Assembly (NCBI RefSeq): GCF_019097845.1
Contig: NZ_JAHRGM010000017.1
Span: 1-64,000, forward strand
Reading direction: 5' to 3'
Source of the DNA: Sphingobium sp. AS12
Lineage (GTDB): Bacteria > Pseudomonadota > Alphaproteobacteria > Sphingomonadales > Sphingomonadaceae
Length of the DNA: 64,000 nt
In this document: positions 59,282 to 64,000 of the stretch, piece by piece
Layout of the letters: each line of letters starts with the position of its first letter
Numbering within the stretch: position 1 is the stretch's first letter
The notes under the pieces: generated by a model
The model's input: only the letters and a program-made list of their open reading frames with translations
The model's database searches: none
What the model was told of the DNA's origin: nothing
Made by a program: the position numbers and the translations under genes

Positions 59282-59293
59282 GCAAACGTTTGC
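59282..59293. promoter_or_regulatory. LacI/GalR-type operator 1 of the receptor gene
   Basis: GCAAACGTTTGC, identical to 53274-53285, lies in the divergent region between the TPR/oxygenase gene and the receptor gene, 87 bases before the receptor start. Confidence 0.7.
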
Positions 59294-59304
59294 ATAAATC
59301 TATT

Positions 59305-59316
59305 GCAAAGGTTTGC
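59305..59316. promoter_or_regulatory. LacI/GalR-type operator 2 of the receptor gene
   Basis: GCAAAGGTTTGC is the same palindrome with one change at the centre. The centre-to-centre spacing from operator 1 is 23 bases, about two helical turns, so two repressor dimers could bind side by side. Confidence 0.65.
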
Positions 59317-59379
59317 AGAGAAGCATAGAGACAATGGTTACCGACCGCGGGAAGATGTGCGGCGACCTTGTAGGAGGGG

Positions 59380-61890
59380 ATGATGAAGAGCGTTTCTCGA
59401 CATAGCTGCATTTCGACCATCGCGCTGGCCATGGCCTGCATGACGGTGCCCGCGTTCGCGCAGGATGCAGCACCAGCAACCGCCGAAACGGTTGCTGCGG
59501 ATCAAGCCCCGGTCACCGGCGACGATATCGTCGTGACCGCCAGCGCTGGCGACAAGTCGCGCTTCCGCACCTCCATCTCCGTATCGCAGATCAGCCAGGA
59601 AGCGATCCAGAATTTCACGCCGCGCTCCGAAGCCGAAGTGCTGCGCTCCATCCCCGGCCTCCAGCCATCCGATACCGCGGGTCCGGGCGGCAACGCCAAT
59701 ATCGGCGTACGCGGCATCCCGGTGTCCACCGGCGGGTCCGAATATGTCGCGTTGCAGGAGGACGGCCTGCCCGTCACCCTGTTTGGCGACATCCAGTTCG
59801 GCAATAATGATTACTGGCTGCGCTTCGACCAGAATGTCGAGCGGGTCGAAGCGGTGCGCGGCGGATCCGCCTCCACCTTCGCCAGCCAGGCACCGGGCGC
59901 GGTGGTCAACTATATCAGCAAGACCGGCGACAAGGAGAGCGGATCGATCGGCCTGTCCAAGGGCGTCAATTTCCGCGAAACCCGCGTCGATTTCGACTAT
60001 GGCGGCCCGATCAGCGACACGCTGCGCTTCCATGTCGGCGGCTATGCCCGCGAAGGTGGCGGCCCGACCAACGAGGATTTCAACGTCCTGCGCGGCTATC
60101 AGGTGAAGGCCAACATCACCAAGGATTTCGACGACGGCAAGGGCTTCCTGCGGCTGCATTTCAAGCGGCTGGACGAACATGCACCGACCAACACGACGAT
60201 GCCGTCGATGGTGAAGATAGACGGCAACAAGATCACCGATTTCAAGCCGATGCCGACATTCGATGCGCGCGACGGATCGACCTATTCGATTTACAATCGC
60301 CAGTTCCAGTTTGTCGATCGTAACGGCCAGCTCGGCACCGCAGACATGAACGGCATCCATCCCAAGGTGACGTCGGTGGGCGCGCAGTTTCATTATGAGC
60401 TGAGCGACATGCTGACGGTGGATAACAATTTCCGCTACACCGACATGAGCGGCAGCTTCACCACCCAGTTCCTGAACGTCGGCACCACCTCCAGCGTGCT
60501 GGGATCAACCGTCAATGGCCAGACCGTAGGGTCGATCCGCTACGCCGCAGGGCCGAGCAAGGGGCAGGTCTATACCGGCACCTATCTGAACAATAATCCC
60601 AACATCAACACGCTGATGAAGGATATGGGCAGCATCGCCAACAATCTGGCGCTGACCGGCAAGTTCGAGGCGGGTGCGGGCAAGGTGACGATGCAGGCCG
60701 GCTGGTTCCACATGAGCCAGAATATCGTGCAGGACTGGCATGTGAACCGCCAATATAGCGCGCTGGAGGGCAATAATGCCGCGCCGCTCAACCTCTATTC
60801 GACCACGGGCACGCAACTGACCGCCGCCGGGCAGGCCGGGTTCAACGACAATTGGGGCAATTGCTGCGCCCGTTCGGTAGACCTCTCCTACACCAATGAC
60901 GCGCCCTTCCTGTCGGCCAATTATTCGGGCGGCGGATTTGACCTGGACGCCAGCGTCCGGTTCGACCGGGTGCGCGGCGAAGGCACGGCGCAGGCCGGGG
61001 TGGCCGGGCCGAATTACATAGTCAGCGACGAAAATGGCAGCGCAACCCTGCCCTCCATGCTGCCGGGCGGGGTGATCGAGCGGATCAATTACAAGCGCAG
61101 CTATACCAGCTGGTCGGTCGGCGCGCTCTATGCCTTCTCCAACAACACATCCCTGTTCGCCCGCGTCAGCCGGGGTGGCCGCTTCAATGCGGATCGCCGG
61201 ACGCTGGGTGGCAATTTCAATGCCGACGGGTCGCTCAACGCCCAGGGGGCCGGGACTGCGGTCAATTTCCTCAACCAGCAGGAAATTGGCGTCAAGCAGC
61301 GCGGGTTCGTGGGCGCGTCTGGCAACTACTCGGTCGAGGTCACGGGTTTCCGCTCGACCTTGACCGAGAATAATTACGACTTCACCCGGATCAACAATCC
61401 TGCGCCGAACAATGATCCCAATATTTCGAACGCTTACCGGTCCTATGGCATCGAATTTACCGGCCGCCTGAACCTGGGCAATTTCCACCTCGCCGCCGAC
61501 ATGACCTGGGTCAATTCCAAGATCAAGGACAGCGCGACGGCGGCGCTGGCGGGCAACCGGCCGGGCGGGATTCCGCGCCTGACCTTCCTGATCTCGCCAT
61601 CCTATGACATGGGGCTGTTTGCCGTGGGCGTCAGCGCCAGCGGCCAGTCGAGCGCGCCGATCGACGATTTCAATACCTATTCGGTGCGCGGCACGACCTT
61701 CTTCAACGGCTTCCTGAAGGTCCGGCCGGTCGAGAATCTGGAGCTGGGCGCCAACGCGAACAATCTGTTCGACACGCTGGGCTATCGCGGTGGCGGGTCG
61801 CTGATCCCGCTGAGCGCGACCATTGGCATCTTCCAGAACAGCGCGGTCTATGGCCGCACCGTGACGGCCTCGGTCCGCTACAGCTTCTAA
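59380..61890 (+). CDS. TonB-dependent receptor of the sugar locus
   Basis: 836 residues: signal MMKSVSRHSCISTIALAMACMTVPAFA, TonB-box region GDDIVVTASAGDK, and plug domain (about 50-190) with ISQEAIQNFTPRSEAEVLRSIPGLQ, GPGGNANIGVRGIPVSTGGSEYVALQEDGLPV and FDQNVERVEAVRGG. The barrel ends RTVTASVRYSF with a terminal Phe. AGGAGG precedes it, closer to the second ATG at 59383. Two LacI-type operators lie upstream, which ties its ligand to the locus substrate (raffinose-type sugar or sucrose by context). A terminator follows. Confidence 0.93.
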   Translation: MMKSVSRHSCISTIALAMACMTVPAFAQDAAPATAETVAADQAPVTGDDIVVTASAGDKSRFRTSISVSQISQEAIQNFTPRSEAEVLRSIPGLQPSDTAGPGGNANIGVRGIPVSTGGSEYVALQEDGLPVTLFGDIQFGNNDYWLRFDQNVERVEAVRGGSASTFASQAPGAVVNYISKTGDKESGSIGLSKGVNFRETRVDFDYGGPISDTLRFHVGGYAREGGGPTNEDFNVLRGYQVKANITKDFDDGKGFLRLHFKRLDEHAPTNTTMPSMVKIDGNKITDFKPMPTFDARDGSTYSIYNRQFQFVDRNGQLGTADMNGIHPKVTSVGAQFHYELSDMLTVDNNFRYTDMSGSFTTQFLNVGTTSSVLGSTVNGQTVGSIRYAAGPSKGQVYTGTYLNNNPNINTLMKDMGSIANNLALTGKFEAGAGKVTMQAGWFHMSQNIVQDWHVNRQYSALEGNNAAPLNLYSTTGTQLTAAGQAGFNDNWGNCCARSVDLSYTNDAPFLSANYSGGGFDLDASVRFDRVRGEGTAQAGVAGPNYIVSDENGSATLPSMLPGGVIERINYKRSYTSWSVGALYAFSNNTSLFARVSRGGRFNADRRTLGGNFNADGSLNAQGAGTAVNFLNQQEIGVKQRGFVGASGNYSVEVTGFRSTLTENNYDFTRINNPAPNNDPNISNAYRSYGIEFTGRLNLGNFHLAADMTWVNSKIKDSATAALAGNRPGGIPRLTFLISPSYDMGLFAVGVSASGQSSAPIDDFNTYSVRGTTFFNGFLKVRPVENLELGANANNLFDTLGYRGGGSLIPLSATIGIFQNSAVYGRTVTASVRYSF

Positions 61891-61925
61891 ACTCTGCTTC
61901 CCCCGTCGCTTGCGGGCGACCCACT

Positions 61926-61960
61926 GGCCCGTCTCCTCGGATATGAGGGGGCGGGCTTTT
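61926..61960 (+). terminator. Rho-independent terminator after the receptor gene
   Basis: GCCCGTCTCCTC and GAGGGGGCGGGC (two G-U pairs) form a stem around GGATAT, followed by TTTT. Confidence 0.75.
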
Positions 61961-61989
61961 GCTTTGCGATGTCGGAAAAAGAAAATCGT

Positions 61990-62035
61990 CCCGGACAGCC
62001 TTTGGCGCGTGCAGTTCGCCGCATGGCTGTCCGGG
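61990..62035. repeat. Perfect 11-bp stem-loop
   Basis: CCCGGACAGCC (61990-62000) pairs exactly with GGCTGTCCGGG (62025-62035) around a 24-base loop. It lies in the convergent gap downstream of the receptor terminator. Confidence 0.65.
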
Positions 62036-62038
62036 ATT

Positions 62039-62077
62039 ACAGCGTTGTGTGCATTGGAGAGGACATGACAACGCTGT
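62039..62077. repeat. Perfect 10-bp stem-loop, adjacent
   Basis: ACAGCGTTGT (62039-62048) pairs exactly with ACAACGCTGT (62068-62077) around a 19-base loop, only three bases after the previous stem. The pair could be a structured RNA or mobile-repeat remnant. Confidence 0.6.
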
Positions 62078-62146
62078 CCAGACGAATTAAGCAGATTCCT
62101 GCACCCAGTTCAATCGCCTTTTTTCAGGTCATGCGTCGATCGCGCC

Positions 62147-63001
62147 TCAGCCCGCAAACAGGTTGGTCGGCAATCCGCGCACGCCGCAGTCCACTTCGTA
62201 AAAGCCGCCGTCAAAAGGCGTTGCGTCCAGGCCGATCGCCGCGGAGCTGACGAACATGCGGTCCAGATCGGGTCCGGCGAAGGTAATGTTAGTGACCTGC
62301 CGCGCTGGCAGGGCGATGGCGCGGTCGAGCGTGCCGTCTGGGGTGAAGCGGCTGATTCGTCCGCCGCCCCAATGGGCGACCCAGATATGCCCGTCCGCAT
62401 CCACGGTCATGCCGTCGGGATAGCCGTCCGCGTCGGTGAAGCGGATGAAGGGCTGGCGATCAGCGATCCCGTCGGCCGTCCGGGTGAAGCGATACATGAC
62501 CCGACGCGACGTATCGCTATGGTAGAGCCATTTGCCGCAGGGCGAGAAAGCCGGGCCGTTGGTCACGCGATAGCCGCTGTCCATTTGCTGCCAGTGCAAA
62601 TCAGGGGCAAGCCGATAGAGCGATCCGCTGTCGCGTTCCTCCTCCATGTCCATCGTGCCGCACCAGATATATCCTTCCGCATCGGCCTTGCCATCATTCA
62701 TGCGGTTATAGGACAGGTCGGGTTCCGGGTCTCCGATGGGCGTGATGGTCAGCGGGTCCAGGCTGATCGCGGCAAAACCGCTCTTGAACCCGCCGATAAA
62801 GCCACCGCCCGCCCGCTCGGCCACCCAGCCCAGCGGTTCAGGCATCACCCAGCGTTCGACCGCACCGCCATCAAGCGACAGCCGATTGAGCGCGGGGCTA
62901 AGGATATCGACCCAATAGACCGCATTGTCGCGCGCCGACCAGAGCGTCCCTTCGCCCAGCGTGTCGGCCACATCGCGTTCGATCATCTGCCATAATGTCA
63001 T
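62147..63001 (-). CDS. SMP-30/gluconolactonase/LRE-family lactonase
   Basis: 284 residues, a six-bladed propeller. VADTLGEGTLWSARDNAVYWVDI supplies the first metal ligand Glu, NRMNDGKADAEGYIWCGTMD the second group, and TNGPAFSPCGKWLYHSDT and YPDGMTVDADGHIWVAHWGG the Asn/Asp ligands. Enzymes of this family open sugar-1,5-lactones such as gluconolactone, galactonolactone or arabinolactone. It follows the aldose epimerase gene by three bases, so the pair is one operon and fits oxidative breakdown of galactose or glucose released by the locus. Confidence 0.92.
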   Translation of the reverse strand: MTLWQMIERDVADTLGEGTLWSARDNAVYWVDILSPALNRLSLDGGAVERWVMPEPLGWVAERAGGGFIGGFKSGFAAISLDPLTITPIGDPEPDLSYNRMNDGKADAEGYIWCGTMDMEEERDSGSLYRLAPDLHWQQMDSGYRVTNGPAFSPCGKWLYHSDTSRRVMYRFTRTADGIADRQPFIRFTDADGYPDGMTVDADGHIWVAHWGGGRISRFTPDGTLDRAIALPARQVTNITFAGPDLDRMFVSSAAIGLDATPFDGGFYEVDCGVRGLPTNLFAG

Positions 63002-63004
63002 GGT

Positions 63005-64000
63005 TCAGCGCCTTACCGAAAGGCGATAGACCATCGCATGATGATAGGGCTTGCCCGGATCAACCCGCGCCGACACGAAATTGGGCTTGTTGGGCGCGTC
63101 GGGGAATTTCTGCGGCTCCAGCGCGATGCCGTCGCCCATGCGGTAGAGATGCCCGCCCTTGCCGACCAGCGTGCCGTCCAGGAAATTGCCTGCGTAAAAT
63201 TGCACCCCCGGCTCGGTCGTCAGCACCTCCAGTACCCGGCCCGATGCCGGATCTTCCAGCCGCGCGGCCAATTCCGGCGTCTTGGTCACGCCCTTGTCCA
63301 GCGCCCAATTATGGTCATAGCCACGCCCGGCAACGATCTGCGGATCGCGCCCGTCGCGAATGCCGTCAGCGACGCGGCGGGGGGCGCGAAAATCGAACAC
63401 GCCGCCATCCACCGGCTTCAATTCGCCAGTCGGGATCAGCGCAGCATCGACCGGCGTATAGGCCTTGGCGGGGATCGTCAGCAGATGGCCGAGCGCCCCG
63501 TCGGGCGATCCCTCGCCAGCCAGATTGAAGATGGCATGGTTGGTCATGTTGACGATCGTGGGCTTGTCGGTTTTCGCGTCGAATGTGATGCCGAGGTTGC
63601 CCGCTTCGTCCAGCGTATAGGTGACGCTGCTATCCAGCTTGCCAGGATAACCCGAATCGCCATCCGCGCTGGTCAGCGTCAGCACCAGCGTCGCGACCGG
63701 TCCGCTCATGACCGACGCGACTTTCCAGACCTGCTTGTCGAACCCCTTGCCGCCGCCGTGCAGCGTATTGGTCTTGTCGTTGAGCGGCAGCTGATAGGCT
63801 TTGCCGTCGAGCGAGAAGGTGCCGCCTGCTATGCGATTGGCATAGCGGCCCACGGTCACGCCGAAATAATTGGGATGATCGACATAGTCTTTGAGGGCAT
63901 CATAGCCGAGCAACACGTCGGCGATCCTGCCATCCTTGTCCGGCGCAGACAGCGACTGGAGCGTCGCGCCATAGGTCAGGATTTTCGCCGATACGCCCTG
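63005..64000 (-). CDS. galM: Aldose 1-epimerase (mutarotase), 5' end outside the window
   Basis: At least 331 residues, open to the window edge: the frame from 64000 encodes QGVSAKILTYGATLQSLSAP, so the apparent GTG start at 63916 is internal. GalM features are NYFGVTVGRYANRIAGG, LPLNDKTNTLHGGGKGFDKQVWK with the catalytic His, TNHAIFNLAG, GRGYDHNWAL with the second His region, and the catalytic Glu in LTTEPGVQFYAGN. It interconverts alpha and beta galactose or glucose, as needed after alpha-galactosidase. Confidence 0.93.
   Translation of the reverse strand, partial: QGVSAKILTYGATLQSLSAPDKDGRIADVLLGYDALKDYVDHPNYFGVTVGRYANRIAGGTFSLDGKAYQLPLNDKTNTLHGGGKGFDKQVWKVASVMSGPVATLVLTLTSADGDSGYPGKLDSSVTYTLDEAGNLGITFDAKTDKPTIVNMTNHAIFNLAGEGSPDGALGHLLTIPAKAYTPVDAALIPTGELKPVDGGVFDFRAPRRVADGIRDGRDPQIVAGRGYDHNWALDKGVTKTPELAARLEDPASGRVLEVLTTEPGVQFYAGNFLDGTLVGKGGHLYRMGDGIALEPQKFPDAPNKPNFVSARVDPGKPYHHAMVYRLSVRR

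Noticed and set aside
1..64000. CRISPR array or defence island
   Set aside because: No regularly spaced direct repeats were seen. The HNH protein and the CHAT protein are not accompanied by cas, restriction or toxin-antitoxin genes.

Overview
The window is GC-rich chromosomal DNA of an alphaproteobacterium, most likely a sphingomonad (Sphingobium, Sphingomonas or a close relative). The reasons are the argH-lptM-lysA order, the TonB-dependent receptors next to a TPR/2OG-oxygenase protein, a Zymomonas-like leaderless GH68 sucrase with an ROK fructokinase, and many short inverted-repeat elements of the type scattered through sphingomonad genomes. No rRNA, tRNA, CRISPR array or prophage was seen. 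All calls come from reading the sequence; no database search was possible.

Layout. 1-1150: insertion-sequence debris, with the N-terminal end of an IS5-type transposase at the window edge and a complete IS1595-type transposase. 1.2-6.3 kb: an orphan receiver-domain protein, a siroheme-type dehydrogenase, the lysA-lptM-argH operon and a divergent TlpA-type lipoprotein. 6.4-9.6 kb: a TonB-dependent receptor whose ribosome-binding site can fold into a hairpin, then an exported RidA. 9.6-15.4 kb: trm112-like, LON-like and cnoX genes, a MipA porin, a DUF2141/sterol-desaturase pair, pheA and a membrane cytochrome c. 15.4-24.9 kb: envelope and housekeeping genes, including a five-gene operon (yggT, DUF167, folD, NTF2-like, marC) joined by 4-base overlaps, and argB. 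24.9-31.4 kb: queuosine-precursor transporter, then a DUF2066-like gene, hdaA, ppk1 and ppx (DnaA control and polyphosphate). 31.5-36.6 kb: purM, a purN-YjbR fusion, an ABC ATPase without a visible permease, a less GC-rich lipoprotein gene and nadB. 36.7-46 kb: hydrolase, class A beta-lactamase-like lipoprotein, a 30-residue membrane protein, a membrane LytTR regulator, polA, Bax1 and cysS. 46-53.3 kb: a secreted TPR-CHAT protease-like protein, an ABC-F ATPase, the Kup potassium transporter and a small membrane protein.

53.3-64 kb is the most coherent accessory block, a carbohydrate-utilisation locus. It holds a GH68 sucrase, an ROK fructokinase and a secreted GH36 alpha-galactosidase in one operon. 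A TPR/2OG-oxygenase gene is divergent from a TonB-dependent receptor, and a SMP-30 lactonase and an aldose 1-epimerase that runs off the window follow. GCAAACGTTTGC palindromes, typical of LacI/GalR operators, precede both the GH68 operon and the receptor. Together the genes suggest uptake and breakdown of raffinose-family sugars or sucrose under a LacI-type repressor encoded outside the window.

Other points to examine: the PurN-YjbR fusion, the vestigial methyltransferase tail on the siroheme dehydrogenase, the secreted CHAT protein, tandem perfect stem-loops after the second receptor gene, and an arginine in place of the Walker A lysine of HdaA.
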